Part shown: one piece after another, positions 18,619 through 28,347 of the stretch
Numbering within the stretch: the first letter of the stretch is position 1
Layout: the number at the start of each line of letters is the position of its first letter
NCBI GenBank assembly: GCA_020442165.1
Contig: JAGRKV010000051.1
Coordinates: forward strand, 62,001 to 126,000
DNA: 64,000 nt
Origin: Hyphomicrobiaceae bacterium
Lineage (GTDB): Bacteria; Pseudomonadota; Alphaproteobacteria; Rhizobiales; Hyphomicrobiaceae
Direction: 5' to 3'
The notes under the pieces: generated by a model
Databases searched by the model: none
Told to the model about the DNA's origin: nothing
The model's input: only the letters and a program-made list of their open reading frames with translations
Position numbers and translations under genes: made by a program

Positions 18619-19308
18619 ATGCGTGGCGGTCAATCCATCGGTTGCATCATACCTGCGCTGAATGAGGCAGCGGGCATTGCCCGGGTTCTGGCAGCGCTGC
18701 CGGTCTGGGTCGATCATGTCGTTGTTGCGGACAATGGTTCGACAGATGGAACAGCTGATGTTGCTCGTGCTGCGGGAGCCACCGTCGCGGTTGTGCATAC
18801 GCGCGGCTACGGTGCGGCTTGTCTCGGCGGCCTTTCAAAACTTCCCGCCGTAGATGTGATTGTTTTTCTCGACGGTGATTATTCAGATTTCCCCGAGCAG
18901 ATGGATACCCTCGTCGATCCCATTGTTGCCGGACGCGCGGATCTGGTGATCGGATCGCGCTCACTTGGTGGAGCCGAGCATGGTGCATTGACCCCGCAAC
19001 AGCGGTTCGGCAATTGGCTGGCTACGCGGCTTGTGCGCGCCTTCTGGGGTGTTCGTTATACCGATCTTGGTCCTTTTCGTGCGATTGCACGCTCGGCGCT
19101 CATGCGGCTTGGCATGGATGACAGGTCGTTCGGCTGGACCGTGGAGATGCAGATCAAGGCAGCCCGGCAGGGATTGGCGGCGTTGGAGCGGCCGGTGCGT
19201 TACAGGCGCCGCATCGGGACATCGAAAATTTCAGGCACCGTGCAGGGCACGCTTCGCGCCGGGACCAAGATTTTGTGGCTGATCGCCCGGGAGGCCGTTC
19301 GTCGCTAG
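18619..19308 (+). CDS. Glycosyltransferase family 2 (GT-A fold)
   Basis: A 229-residue protein of the dolichyl-phosphate-mannose-synthase-like group: CIIPALNEAAGIARVLAALP at the start, VVADNGSTDGTADVARA, the acidic metal-binding motif FLDGDYSDFP, and DLGPFRAIAR with GWTVEMQIKAA later. It lacks C-terminal membrane helices, so it is probably a peripheral cytosolic enzyme. It starts 163 bp from the divergent RimB/RimK gene. Donor and acceptor cannot be read. Confidence 0.92.
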   Translation: MRGGQSIGCIIPALNEAAGIARVLAALPVWVDHVVVADNGSTDGTADVARAAGATVAVVHTRGYGAACLGGLSKLPAVDVIVFLDGDYSDFPEQMDTLVDPIVAGRADLVIGSRSLGGAEHGALTPQQRFGNWLATRLVRAFWGVRYTDLGPFRAIARSALMRLGMDDRSFGWTVEMQIKAARQGLAALERPVRYRRRIGTSKISGTVQGTLRAGTKILWLIAREAVRR

Positions 19309-19354
19309 AGCACGGCCATTTTTTATGGAATGGGGAACGCGCTCTATCCTTTTG

Positions 19355-20527
19355 TTATGGGGACGGTGACACGGCATATTCGGACAGCGAATCGAGCATG
19401 CGTGGGGCAAATGTCACCACATAGCCCAGCTGCTGCAGCTGGCTTCGGGTTTCTTCAATCGTCTTTGGATCGTTCAGATATTCGACCACCAGCACCGGAC
19501 GGCCATGGCGCCGGGCGACACTGAGCCAGCCGATGCTGTTGGCGATTTGCGCATTGCTATTGGCCTTGCCTTCCGAAGGGCTGCCAAAGAGCAGGTCCTC
19601 CTTGGCGATGGCGTCGATCAAGTCGACATAACCGTCGCGGAGAAGCAGTTCCTCGCCGTTTTGAGGGACGATCAGGAAGTCTGGCTTCAGGCGATGGGCA
19701 GTTTCGGCAATACGCCTGACAAACGCGACCATTTCAGCCTGAGGGTCGTTGCTGTCACCGGTGTGATCGTCGAAGGCGTCGACGCGATCGAGATAGACAC
19801 CGTCAAACCCCTCGGCGATGAGCCGGGCGAGATAGGACTTGTCGCCTTCAAGGAAAATCGCCTGCCAGTCGGGGTGTTCGTATCGCACGGCGAAGTTTCC
19901 CGACCAGGATTCGTTTTCGTCGCCCAGCCATGGCGGGGCGGCGGAGGAGGGCCAGCGGTCCGGCCGGGGTTCAGGTTCTGTTGCATCGGCCGGAGCCTTG
20001 CCGCCAGGGCCTGAAGCATGCGGCACTTGCCTGGCGTCGGCGTGCTTCGTGTCCTCTCCGGCTTCTGCCGTGTGTGTTCCAGGTTTACCGGTGGTGGCGT
20101 TTTCTGCCGTTTTGTCCGGTTCAGATTCTTCGGGGGCAGCGGTTTCGATCCATTCGGGTTTCCAATAACTCCGATATTCCTCCGCTTCGCCGATGCTCAT
20201 GTAGGCGAGGACAAGCCGGCGGCTGCCATCGGGCTTTTTCTGGAGCTTGCGCAAGATTTTGGCGGCTGAATTGCCGGTGCTGGTCCCGGTTATGGATTCA
20301 TCAAGCACCAGGATGTCGGCCGGGCTCGCCACCAGCACGCCCAGGTCGAAACCCTGCAACTGGTAGGTCCAGCTTCGCGCATTGCGGATGAGTTCGCGGG
20401 CGGTGTGTCTCCCCGGAGCGGCGCCTGCTTGTGGCGGCGGCTTCTTTGGGGTGGTGGCCCATACCGGCAGGGTGTGACCCAGCATTGAGAACATGCCCGT
20501 TCCCAGCAGCGCACGCCTTGTCAGCAC
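19355..20527 (-). CDS. Secreted TM1410/GH114-like (endo-alpha-1,4-polygalactosaminidase family) protein
   Basis: A 390-residue exported protein. The start [17 protein letters not shown] resembles a Tat signal with a single-site RR; the signal ends near VWA. The TIM-barrel part has [49 protein letters not shown] and [12 protein letters not shown], all characteristic of the MJ1477/TM1410 family (GH114-related). Between the second and third blocks, about residues 130-195 are a low-complexity Glu/Thr/Pro/Ala insertion. GH114 cleaves galactosamine polymers; whether this one does is inference. It is convergent with the GT2 gene. Confidence 0.85.
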   Translation of the reverse strand: MLTRRALLGTGMFSMLGHTLPVWATTPKKPPPQAGAAPGRHTARELIRNARSWTYQLQGFDLGVLVASPADILVLDESITGTSTGNSAAKILRKLQKKPDGSRRLVLAYMSIGEAEEYRSYWKPEWIETAAPEESEPDKTAENATTGKPGTHTAEAGEDTKHADARQVPHASGPGGKAPADATEPEPRPDRWPSSAAPPWLGDENESWSGNFAVRYEHPDWQAIFLEGDKSYLARLIAEGFDGVYLDRVDAFDDHTGDSNDPQAEMVAFVRRIAETAHRLKPDFLIVPQNGEELLLRDGYVDLIDAIAKEDLLFGSPSEGKANSNAQIANSIGWLSVARRHGRPVLVVEYLNDPKTIEETRSQLQQLGYVVTFAPRMLDSLSEYAVSPSP

Positions 20528-20652
20528 TGTCCCTCTCCCGCCGCAAATTCAGCCGATCGCCTTGCCCAGTCCTGGCCAGAATGCCCAAATTCCAGGAGGC
20601 GTGGCTCAGCACCGCAATTGACCTGTCTCTGCCGTCCGCTTATGTCACAGCC

Positions 20653-21162
20653 ATGGCCAAGCTACCAATTATAACGCTTCCGGATCCGATCCTGAGAACG
20701 CAATCGTCTCCCATCGAGCGCGTTGACGATGAAACGCGCCGGTTGATCGACGATATGCTCGAAACCATGTATGCGGCTCCTGGTGTTGGGCTCGCTGCCA
20801 TCCAGGTCGCCGTGCCCAAGCGGCTCTTAGTAGTGGATACGTCCGACAAGGACGAGCCAAAGCGGCCGATTGCGATGATTAATCCGGAGATCGTGCAGCT
20901 TGGGCAGACCACCCGCGTCTATGAGGAAGGCTGCCTGTCGATCCCCGACGTACTCGTTGATATCGAGCGGCCGGCAACCGTGACCGTGCGCTACGTCGAT
21001 CGCGACGGCAAGGCGCAGGAACTCAACGCCGATGGGCTGCTGGCGACGGCCGTGCAGCACGAGATCGATCATCTGGATGGGAAGCTAATTATCGATTTCC
21101 TGTCGCGGCTGAAGCGCGACATGGTGGTGCGCCGCTTCAAGAAGCAGTCACGCACGATGTGA
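20653..21162 (+). CDS. def: Peptide deformylase
   Basis: Removes the formyl group from new N-terminal methionines. All three family motifs are present in 169 residues: [17 protein letters not shown] (metal-binding Cys) and QHEIDHLDG (HEXXH). The ATG at 20653 gives [12 protein letters not shown], the usual start; the frame runs open upstream to 20431 without family resemblance. fmt overlaps or abuts its 3' end. Confidence 0.97.
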   Translation: MAKLPIITLPDPILRTQSSPIERVDDETRRLIDDMLETMYAAPGVGLAAIQVAVPKRLLVVDTSDKDEPKRPIAMINPEIVQLGQTTRVYEEGCLSIPDVLVDIERPATVTVRYVDRDGKAQELNADGLLATAVQHEIDHLDGKLIIDFLSRLKRDMVVRRFKKQSRTM

Positions 21163-21194
21163 CCGCACTCAACGGTCGGGCAGCAGAGGGCGGC

Positions 21195-22133
21195 ATGACA
21201 CTCAACGTCGTTTTCATGGGGACGCCGGATTTTTCGGTGCCGACGCTGAGGGCTATTTTGGCTGCCGGGCATTGCGTGAAGGCAGTCTATACGCAACCGC
21301 CACGTCCTGCAGGCCGGCGCGGTCTGGCCGATACACCGTCTCCGGTGCATGGGCTCGCCCTTGAAAACGGCCTATCGGTGCTGACGCCAACCAGCCTGAA
21401 GTTGCCGGAGGAGCAGGCGCGGTTTGCCAGCCTTGATGCCGATGTGGCAGTCGTCATCGCCTACGGGATGCTGTTGCCAAAGCCTGTGCTGGATGCGCCG
21501 CGGCTCGGTTGCATCAATCTGCATGCCTCGCTGCTGCCGCGCTGGCGGGGTGCGGCACCTATCCATCGCGCAATCATGGCGGGCGATGCGGAGACCGGGG
21601 TGATGTCCATGCAGATGGAAGAGGGGCTCGATACCGGTCCGATGTTGCTCACCGCGCGCACGGCGATCGATCCGGACGAAACTACGGGGGAGCTGCACGA
21701 CCGGCTTGCGGGATTGGGTGCTTCCGTCGTGGTCGAGACGCTGGCGCGGCTGGAGGCCGGCAACATCACGGCAATGCCGCAGCCCAGTGCCGGCGTTACC
21801 TATGCGCGCAAGATCGACAAGGCAGAAGCGCGGATCGATTTTTCTGCTTCAGCTGCCGTGGTGAAGAACCAGATTCGGGGGCTGTCACCCTTTCCCGGCG
21901 CCTGGTTCGAGTATGTCCATGATGGCAAGGCCGAACGCATCAAGGTACTGCGGGCAGAGGTGGTGGCGGGGCAGGGGACGCCGGGGCAGGTGCTCGATGA
22001 TCGGCTGACCATCGCTTGCGGTGGGGATGCGATCCGTCCCCTCCTGCTGCAACGGGCAGGCAAGTCCATCGTTTCGCTCGAGCAGTTCTGTCGGGGGTTT
22101 ACCATTCCGGCTGGTGCAGTGATCGGCGGCTAA
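21195..22133 (+). CDS. fmt: Methionyl-tRNA formyltransferase
   Basis: Formylates initiator Met-tRNA with 10-formyl-tetrahydrofolate. 312 residues: [16 protein letters not shown] at the start, the catalytic block [19 protein letters not shown], then DTGPML, and the C-terminal anticodon-arm-binding domain from about residue 205. The ATG at 21195 follows GAGGG; a GTG at 21159 overlapping the def stop is an alternative that would couple the two genes. def-fmt is the standard pair. Confidence 0.97.
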   Translation: MTLNVVFMGTPDFSVPTLRAILAAGHCVKAVYTQPPRPAGRRGLADTPSPVHGLALENGLSVLTPTSLKLPEEQARFASLDADVAVVIAYGMLLPKPVLDAPRLGCINLHASLLPRWRGAAPIHRAIMAGDAETGVMSMQMEEGLDTGPMLLTARTAIDPDETTGELHDRLAGLGASVVVETLARLEAGNITAMPQPSAGVTYARKIDKAEARIDFSASAAVVKNQIRGLSPFPGAWFEYVHDGKAERIKVLRAEVVAGQGTPGQVLDDRLTIACGGDAIRPLLLQRAGKSIVSLEQFCRGFTIPAGAVIGG

Positions 22134-22291
22134 GACCACGTTAGCGGTCGCCTGAACGGCTGCCGGGTTCCTCAGCCGACGGGCACGTTAATCATTGTTT
22201 ACAAAGTCTTAAAGGGCGCTCGCCGAAACGGTTAGACTGGGGCCGATTACCCGCTCGTCCGGGTTGTGCAAGTTCGAGGAGGCCTCCGTTC

Positions 22292-22708
22292 ATGCGTTCC
22301 TTTTCAGTTCTCTCCCTTGCGGCAGCAGCTGTCGTTTTTTCATTCACCGCAGCGTCGGCTAACGGGACCACCCGCATCGAGACGCGACCCTTCTATGGTG
22401 CCGTTGTCACCATCGAGGAAGGCGTGCGCGTATTCCGCCCGCTGCCGTCTACCGAGCGCGTCATTATCAATCCGCAAGGTGCCACTCCGCTGAGCCTCGG
22501 TTTCAACGAAACCAACGTGACCGAGCGCAACTACAACTACAATTACTCGGAGACGAAGGTCGATGGTGCTGACGGCGGCAGCTATGCCGGTGGCATCTAT
22601 GGCGGCTATGGCTGGGGACGCAATGGTGGCCGTCGTGGCGGCGGACATGCTGTCGGGCGCGGCTATACCGGTGGTGGACATGGCGGGCACGGCGGCGGCC
22701 GGCACTGA
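22292..22708 (+). CDS. Small secreted Gly/His-rich protein
   Basis: 138 residues. A signal peptide ends at ASA-NG (about residue 23). The middle (24-80) is a small domain with TRIETRPFYGAVVTIEEGVR, and the tail (about 90-138) is mostly Gly, Tyr, Arg and His (GGYGWGRNGG, GGHGGHGGGRH). The His-rich tail could bind metal or be a flexible surface element. Strong ribosome-binding site GAGGAGG at about 22275-22281. I recognise no family. The upstream 158 bp contain an AT-rich stretch (TTGTTTACAAAGTCTTAAAG) likely to hold its promoter. Confidence 0.75.
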   Translation: MRSFSVLSLAAAAVVFSFTAASANGTTRIETRPFYGAVVTIEEGVRVFRPLPSTERVIINPQGATPLSLGFNETNVTERNYNYNYSETKVDGADGGSYAGGIYGGYGWGRNGGRRGGGHAVGRGYTGGGHGGHGGGRH

Positions 22709-22770
22709 TCTTCAGTGTCATAGATCAGCCGAGGCGCTTGAGCTTGCCAGCATTGGCGGCTAGGAAGCAG

Positions 22771-22800
22771 ACGCCGCGCCATTGGCGCGGCGTTGTTGTT
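22771..22800 (+). terminator. Rho-independent terminator before truA
   Basis: ACGCCGCGCC (22771-22780) pairs with GGCGCGGCGT (22784-22793) across a 3-base loop, followed by TGTTGTTT. It ends the small secreted protein transcript and argues against truA starting upstream of about 22801. Confidence 0.75.
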
Positions 22801-22831
22801 TCAGGCCCAGCCAGCGACCGGATCGATTGTC

Positions 22832-23593
22832 GTGCCGCGCTACAAGATCACAATCGAGTATGACGGCACGCCGTTTGTCGGCTGGCAACGGCAGTCGGCA
22901 GGCGCTTCCATACAGGGCGCCATCGAAACCGCGATCGAGGCTTTTTCGGGTGAAGCGGTGGGGTTGCGCGCCGCCGGTCGCACGGATTCAGGTGTGCATG
23001 CCTTGGGGCAGGTTGCGCATTTCGATCTGCAAGTCCCGCGTGATTGCTTTCGCATTCGAGAGGCGGTCAACTACCACCTCAAGCCTGCACCGATTGCCGT
23101 TCTCGATTGCGTCGAAGCGCCAGCGGATTTCGACGCGCGGTTTTCGGCCACCCGCCGGTATTATATTTATCGCATCCTCAACCGCAGGGCGCGTCCCGCG
23201 CTAGACCGTGACCGGGTGTGGTGGGTTTCCGTGCCGCTGGATTTCGAGCAGATGCATGCCGCGGCGCAGCTGCTCGTTGGACGTCACGATTTCACGACGT
23301 TTCGAGCGGCACAGTGTCAGGCTGCCTCGCCGGTGAAGACGCTCGATCGCCTCGACGTGGAGCGGTCCGGTGATGAGATTGTGGTCCGTGCATCGGCACG
23401 TTCGTTCCTGCATCATCAAGTGCGATCCATGGTCGGCACCTTGAAGCATGTGGGGGATGGGCGCTGGGCGGTCGACGATGTGGGCCGCGCGCTGCAGGCG
23501 AAGGACCGGGCGGCATGCGGTTTCGTTGCGCCGTCCTCCGGCCTCTATCTCGTCAAGGTGGATTACTCACCTGATGCTTTGCGCACAGGCTGA
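22832..23593 (+). CDS. truA: tRNA pseudouridine(38-40) synthase
   Basis: Makes pseudouridine in the tRNA anticodon stem. 253 residues from the GTG at 22832 ([20 protein letters not shown]). The catalytic aspartate lies in [14 protein letters not shown], and [16 protein letters not shown] is the second conserved block. The open frame extends to a TTG at 22793, but that codon sits in the terminator's T-rich tail, so I prefer the GTG. Often grouped with def-fmt in this order in Hyphomicrobiales; here one gene intervenes. Confidence 0.94.
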   Translation: MPRYKITIEYDGTPFVGWQRQSAGASIQGAIETAIEAFSGEAVGLRAAGRTDSGVHALGQVAHFDLQVPRDCFRIREAVNYHLKPAPIAVLDCVEAPADFDARFSATRRYYIYRILNRRARPALDRDRVWWVSVPLDFEQMHAAAQLLVGRHDFTTFRAAQCQAASPVKTLDRLDVERSGDEIVVRASARSFLHHQVRSMVGTLKHVGDGRWAVDDVGRALQAKDRAACGFVAPSSGLYLVKVDYSPDALRTG

Positions 23594-23643
23594 TTGCTAA
23601 TTCGGGCCATGGCGTCGTCTGGAGCGGCTTCCGGGATGCTGGC

Positions 23644-23865
23644 TCAGAGATGCATCCTGTCCTCTTCGTCAAGCGTCGGACGGCGTGGGCGGGGCCCCTG
23701 ATTGAGGCCGAGGAAAAACAAAATGATGATGGAGGGTGGAAAGATGAACGACCACGCCGCCCAGAACGAAACATCGCGATTTTTTGAGTTGGCCAACAAT
23801 GCGCCGGCGATGCCACAGGCGACCATGAACAGCGTCACAAATACAATCGCGGTAATGGCGTTCAC
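23644..23865 (-). CDS. Small two-segment membrane protein
   Basis: 73 residues with two hydrophobic segments (about 3-25 and 33-54) and a charged C-terminal tail (PRPRRPTLDEEDRMHL). The middle NSKNRDVSFWAAWSFIFPPS is compatible with a short hairpin loop. No family recognised. It is downstream of nadC on the same strand with a 198-bp gap and convergent with truA. Confidence 0.6.
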   Translation of the reverse strand: MNAITAIVFVTLFMVACGIAGALLANSKNRDVSFWAAWSFIFPPSIIILFFLGLNQGPRPRRPTLDEEDRMHL

Positions 23866-24063
23866 TTAGCTCTCCTGAGGCTATCAGCGCGGCATCCTCA
23901 GATGTGGTGACGGAGTAGGCCCGGCGGACATGTAAGGGTGAGGCCGGGGCCATCTTTGCGCGCGGCGGCTGAAGCGTTCATTTGGTCCCAAACTGTGGCG
24001 GAATAGCGCCCTGCAGGGTCGCGAGCCAGACGGCCCGGTGTCGCGGGGCCAACAGTGTCGGGC

Positions 24064-24927
24064 TCAGTCCTGAAAATCAAGTCCAAGGTCCAGGACAGGG
24101 GCAGAATGGGTCAGCGCACCGACCGAAATCAGGTCCACTCCGGTTTCGGCGATCGCACGCACGGTATCGAGGTTGACGCCTCCGGAAGCCTCCGTCAGCG
24201 CCCGGCCCGATACCATGGCGACGGCCCGGCGCAGGGTGGCGGTATCCATGTTGTCGAGGAGCACGGCGTCGACCTTGTGCGCGAGGACACGCTCCAGTTG
24301 CTGAAGGGTGTCTACCTCCACTTCGATCTTGACCATGTGGCCGGCATGGGCGCGTGCCGCCGCAATGGCCTGGTCGATGCCGCCAGCGGCGACAATATGG
24401 TTGTCCTTGATGAGGACTGCATCATAAAGGCCGATGCGGTGGTTCTGGCCGCCACCGCAGCGCACAGCGTATTTCTCGAACGCCCGCAAGAGCGGGGTTG
24501 TTTTGCGTGTGTCGACGATCGCGGCTTTGGTGCCCGCGACCGCATCGACATAGGCCTTGGTTAGCGTGGCGATGCCGCACATGCGACCCATGAAATTCAA
24601 TGCGACACGTTCGGCGCTGAGAATTCCGCGCGATGGTCCCTTGATGGAGAGAACCGTTTCGCCGGGGGCAACAGGGCTGCCGTCCCGCAACTTGGCTTCG
24701 ACCGCGATTGCGGGATCGACAGCGAGGAATGCGGCACGCGCGACATCGGTGCCGGAAACGATGCCCGGTTTGCGCGCGCGGATGGCGGCATGCGAAATAC
24801 TGCCAAGCGGTATCGTGGCGTTGGTCGTGATGTCACCAACAAGACCCAAATCTTCCGCCAGTGCTTCCGTGACGGCCTTTGTGATAAGCGGGCCCGGCAG
24901 CGTTTCAAGGAACACAAGTCCGCTCAT
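24064..24927 (-). CDS. nadC: Nicotinate-nucleotide diphosphorylase (quinolinate phosphoribosyltransferase)
   Basis: Turns quinolinate and PRPP into nicotinate mononucleotide, the last step of de novo NAD precursor synthesis. 287 residues with [65 protein letters not shown] block and [12 protein letters not shown]. Its ATG overlaps the nadB stop (ATGA), so translation is coupled. The frame extends nine codons into nadB, but the overlap start fits better. Confidence 0.96.
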   Translation of the reverse strand: MSGLVFLETLPGPLITKAVTEALAEDLGLVGDITTNATIPLGSISHAAIRARKPGIVSGTDVARAAFLAVDPAIAVEAKLRDGSPVAPGETVLSIKGPSRGILSAERVALNFMGRMCGIATLTKAYVDAVAGTKAAIVDTRKTTPLLRAFEKYAVRCGGGQNHRIGLYDAVLIKDNHIVAAGGIDQAIAAARAHAGHMVKIEVEVDTLQQLERVLAHKVDAVLLDNMDTATLRRAVAMVSGRALTEASGGVNLDTVRAIAETGVDLISVGALTHSAPVLDLGLDFQD

Positions 24928-26612
24928 AGAGTGCAGGCGACCTCCGCGTCGCACGAAAGCCAGGACTCGGCTGTCTGGGCCATGGTTGCGGCCGCCGCAC
25001 GCGCTTCGATCTGCTCCAGTTCGGTGAGCGTGATGAAGCTACGAAGTGCCTGCTGCGGATCTGCCTCGGGGAAATCTCGGCGATAATGGCCGCCACGGCT
25101 TTCGGTGCGCATCAGGGCGCTGGCGGTCACGAGACGGGCGGCCAATACCATGTTCGATAATTGCGTATCGCCTTGAGCTGCCAAGTCCGCAATCTCGCGC
25201 AGCTGCAAGAGGGCACGGGTGAGACCACGGCGGCTACGTACCACGCCGACGTTGGCCGTCATGATGTCCTTGATTGTCGCGATCGCTTCTGTGCGTGCTT
25301 CAGCATCGGCTTGCGGTGCGCCGGCAACCGGAAACAGGTTTGCCATGCACAGGCTGGTGTCGTCGGTGACGAGAGAGCCGATATCCTCGGCGGCGCGCGC
25401 AGCAAAAACGACGGCTTCGAGAAGCGAATTCGAGGCAAGCCGATTGGCGCCATGTAGGCCGGTGGAGGACACCTCGCCCACCGCCCATAGGCCCGGTACG
25501 CTGGTGCGGCCACGGGCATCGGTGGCGATGCCACCCATGTGATAGTGCTCGGCGGGGGCAACGGGAATGGGCTCGGTTACTGGATCGATGCCAGCTGCTT
25601 TGCAATGCGCGTAGACGGTCGGAAAGGCGGTTGGGAAGCGCGCACCGATTGCTTTGCGGCAATCGAGGAACACACGGCGGCCTGCCTGGATCTCGGCGAA
25701 CACTGCGCGGGCGACAACATCGCGCGGGGCGAGCTCGGCCTCGGGGGAGACATCGAGCATGAAGCGGTGCCCATCTGAATTTATCAGGATGGCGCCTTCG
25801 CCACGCAGGGCCTCTGAAGCCAGCGGCGCTGGCTCTACGCCCACATCCAATGCCGTCGGGTGGAACTGCACGAATTCGGCGTCTGCGATAACGGCGCCGG
25901 CGCGCGCGGCAAATGCCAGCGCTTCGCCACGCGCGTAGGACGGGTTGGTCGTGATGCGGTAGATGGCGCCGATGCCGCCGGTTGCCACAAGGACGGCGCG
26001 GGCCGGGAGCAGTTCGTATGTGCCGTTGCCGCGTGCGCTGCCGCGGATCAAGCGCACACCTGTAACCGCGCCGTTCTCAGTGATGAGGTCTTCAGCCTCG
26101 TAGCCTTCCAACACGCGGATGGAGGGCGTCTTGCGCACCTGGGCGATCAGCGCCTGCATGATCGCCCAGCCTGCCCGGTCGCCAGCGACACGGACGACGC
26201 GATGACGGGAGTGTGCAGCTTCGCGGGAAAGCACGAAGTGACCTTCCAGAGTGCGGTCGAAGGGCACGCCGTAGCGGAGCAGGTCGGCAATGCGGGCGGA
26301 CGCTTCGGTGGCGACCATGGTAGCGACGTCGTGATCGACGATGCCGGCGCCTGCCCGGATGGTATCGGCCGCATGATCCTCGGGGCTGTCACCCTCGCCA
26401 ACAGCTGCGGCTACGCCACCTTGCGCCCAGACGCTGGAGGCTCCCTCGCCTAGCGGTGCGGCGGCAACGACCGTTACCGGCAGTGGCGCCAGACGGAGCG
26501 CGGCAAACAAGCCCGCCAGACCTGCGCCGATGATGACGATGTCGCCGGTGCGCCTCGAACTCTCAGCAGGACGGAACTGAAGCGGTGTACCGTTTGCTTC
26601 AATGTTTGCCAT
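24924..26612 (-). CDS. nadB: L-aspartate oxidase
   Basis: FAD enzyme that oxidises L-aspartate to iminoaspartate for NadA. 562 residues: the dinucleotide fold at the N-terminus ([16 protein letters not shown]), [20 protein letters not shown], the substrate block [20 protein letters not shown], and [18 protein letters not shown]. The C-terminal helical domain is complete. It lies 98 bp after nadA, with a strong hairpin in between, and overlaps nadC by 4 bp. Confidence 0.97.
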   Translation of the reverse strand: MANIEANGTPLQFRPAESSRRTGDIVIIGAGLAGLFAALRLAPLPVTVVAAAPLGEGASSVWAQGGVAAAVGEGDSPEDHAADTIRAGAGIVDHDVATMVATEASARIADLLRYGVPFDRTLEGHFVLSREAAHSRHRVVRVAGDRAGWAIMQALIAQVRKTPSIRVLEGYEAEDLITENGAVTGVRLIRGSARGNGTYELLPARAVLVATGGIGAIYRITTNPSYARGEALAFAARAGAVIADAEFVQFHPTALDVGVEPAPLASEALRGEGAILINSDGHRFMLDVSPEAELAPRDVVARAVFAEIQAGRRVFLDCRKAIGARFPTAFPTVYAHCKAAGIDPVTEPIPVAPAEHYHMGGIATDARGRTSVPGLWAVGEVSSTGLHGANRLASNSLLEAVVFAARAAEDIGSLVTDDTSLCMANLFPVAGAPQADAEARTEAIATIKDIMTANVGVVRSRRGLTRALLQLREIADLAAQGDTQLSNMVLAARLVTASALMRTESRGGHYRRDFPEADPQQALRSFITLTELEQIEARAAAATMAQTAESWLSCDAEVACTL

Positions 26613-26658
26613 CAGTCACTCCTACGCGCATTAGAGCTGCCGCATTCCGGAGAGGGGG

Positions 26659-26699
26659 CGCCGCCACCGTTCGGGTTTTGTTGCCGAGCGGTGGCGGCG
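26659..26699 (-). other. Long hairpin in the nadA-nadB gap
   Basis: Arms 26684-26699 and 26659-26674 form a stem of 11 GC-rich pairs, one A-C mismatch in the mRNA sense, then 4 more pairs, around a 9-base loop. No T-tract follows, so it more likely tunes mRNA stability or partial termination between nadA and nadB than ends the transcript. Confidence 0.7.
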
Positions 26700-26710
26700 G
26701 TGTTCAAGCA

Positions 26711-27787
26711 TCAGTTCGTGAGGTTCACCATTCGCTCGACCGCGCGGCGGGCGCGCTCGGCTACCTCGGGATCGACGGTCACCTCGTACTTCATGTCGCG
26801 CAGGCTCTCGTAGATGCGCTCCAGGGAGATGCGCTTCATGTGCGGGCATAGGTTGCATGGCCGCACGAACTCGACGTCGGGTGTTTCCGCCGCGACGTTG
26901 GAGGCCATCGAGCATTCCGTGACAAGCACCGCCTTCTTCGGCCGATTGGTCTTGACGTAGTCGATCATGGCCGCCGTCGAGCCGGTGAAATCCGAAGCCT
27001 TGATGACGTCCGGTGGGCATTCCGGATGGGCAATGATCTTCGTCTCAGGATCGTCCTCGCGGAAGGCGTTCAACTCTTCGGGCGTAAAGCGCTCATGGAC
27101 CTCGCAGTGGCCCTTCCAGGTGATGATCTCGACGTCGGTCTTGGTCTGCACGTACTGGGCGAGATACTCGTCGGGAACGAGAATGACGCGCGGGCTTCCA
27201 AGGCTTTCGACGACCTTGACCGCGTTTGAGGACGTGCAGGTGATATCGCATTCCGCTTTCACGGCGGCGGAGGTGTTGACGTAGGTGACGACCGGCACGC
27301 CCGGATATTTCTCGCGCAGCGCGCGCACATCCGCGGCGGTGATCGACTCAGCCAACGAGCAGCCGGCTTTCGGGTCCGGTATCAACACGGTCTTTTCAGG
27401 CGAGAGAATCTTGGACGTCTCCGCCATGAAGTGGACGCCGGCCTGGACAATGACGTCCGCCTTGGTGCGTGCCGCCTCTTTGGCAAGCTGCAAGCTGTCG
27501 CCACGGAAATCGCCGACGCAGTGGAAAATTTCCGGCGTCATGTAGTTGTGCGCCAGGATGACGGCGTTGCGCTCCTTCTTGAGCGCGTTGATCGCCTTGA
27601 TGAGTGGCGCGTAATGCGGCCATTCCATCGGCGTCACGACGTGCTTGACGCGCTCATAGAGCGGCGCCAGTTCAGCGGCCAGTTCAGGTGTCCACGCCGG
27701 CAGGGCGTCGGCATGCTTCAGGCTGGCTGCAACTGCGTTTGCGGCAGTGCGGGCGGTGGCGGGCGCGGTATTCAGTGTGACGGTCAT
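26711..27787 (-). CDS. nadA: Quinolinate synthase
   Basis: A [4Fe-4S] enzyme that condenses iminoaspartate with dihydroxyacetone phosphate to quinolinate. 358 residues. Cluster-ligand cysteines are in [17 protein letters not shown] and [10 protein letters not shown]; substrate-binding segments include [13 protein letters not shown] and GVHFMAE. I take the ATG at 27787, with AAAGGA eight bases upstream; the frame opens five codons earlier at a GTG. First gene of nadA-nadB-nadC, reading leftward from a control region with two inverted repeats. Confidence 0.97.
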   Translation of the reverse strand: MTVTLNTAPATARTAANAVAASLKHADALPAWTPELAAELAPLYERVKHVVTPMEWPHYAPLIKAINALKKERNAVILAHNYMTPEIFHCVGDFRGDSLQLAKEAARTKADVIVQAGVHFMAETSKILSPEKTVLIPDPKAGCSLAESITAADVRALREKYPGVPVVTYVNTSAAVKAECDITCTSSNAVKVVESLGSPRVILVPDEYLAQYVQTKTDVEIITWKGHCEVHERFTPEELNAFREDDPETKIIAHPECPPDVIKASDFTGSTAAMIDYVKTNRPKKAVLVTECSMASNVAAETPDVEFVRPCNLCPHMKRISLERIYESLRDMKYEVTVDPEVAERARRAVERMVNLTN

Positions 27788-27879
27788 ACCAGTCCTTTCC
27801 ACACAATCGCTCGTCAGAGCGGCATCGAATTTCCGGAACGAAAACGTGGGAACTCGCGCCAGTTTCGCTTCCGTTGTCT

Positions 27880-27904
27880 AGAAATGCTCATTTGGAGCAT
27901 TTCT
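27880..27904 (-). promoter_or_regulatory. Operator-like inverted repeat 1 upstream of nadA
   Basis: AGAAATGCTC and GAGCATTTCT are perfect 10-bp arms around ATTTG. It lies 93 bp upstream of the nadA start and shares the core ATGCTC-5 bp-GAGCAT with a second site. The likely binder is the regulator encoded at 28348-29367. Confidence 0.75.
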
Positions 27905-27924
27905 ATGGCCTGCCAATCACCGGC

Positions 27925-27936
27925 ATAGCCGGCTAT
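27925..27936. other. 12-bp palindrome between the two operator-like repeats
   Basis: ATAGCCGGCTAT is a perfect palindrome lying between the two ATGCTC/GAGCAT sites. It differs in sequence from them, so it may be unrelated. Confidence 0.35.
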
Positions 27937-27945
27937 TGCTTTAAT

Positions 27946-27962
27946 ATGCTCTTATCGAGCAT
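27946..27962 (-). promoter_or_regulatory. Operator-like inverted repeat 2 upstream of nadA
   Basis: ATGCTC-TTATC-GAGCAT has 6-bp arms with the same 5-bp spacer as repeat 1. The two centres are 62 bp apart, close to six helical turns, so bound dimers could lie on the same face. Confidence 0.7.
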
Positions 27963-28347
27963 TGGTGTGCTAATAAGATAGGAGACATGCCCCTGTAATT
28001 CCAGTCCTTTCGTTAAGAATTTTGGAAGTCGGATTTCGCCACGCCGCGCGAAATTCGAATTGCTGGCCGGGTCCCAGCTCGACGCAGTTTCCCAAGTGGT
28101 TGGCCATCTTTGCAAAAGCGGATGGCAGATGTGGCGATGCCTGCTGGCTGTTCTCCCAAATCGATCATTATTGGATTTTCAGAACGCAAAAGAGGTACGT
28201 GGCGCCGCGCCAACCGGGCTCAAATACGCAAAGCAGCCGCGAAACCGTAGCGCTCGATCCTCAACCGGATGAGCGCTTTTCAGCAATACTGGAGATCGAG
28301 AGGCAGCAGCAGCGGGCTCCACTCCCGCTTCAACTGCAACTTTGCAA
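27963..28347. other. Intergenic stretch between the nadA operators and the regulator gene
   Basis: About 385 bp. Short open frames exist on both strands, but none has a ribosome-binding site together with a protein-like composition. I see no further copy of the ATGCTC/GAGCAT repeat and no strong terminator for the regulator gene, which ends at 28348. Confidence 0.5.
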
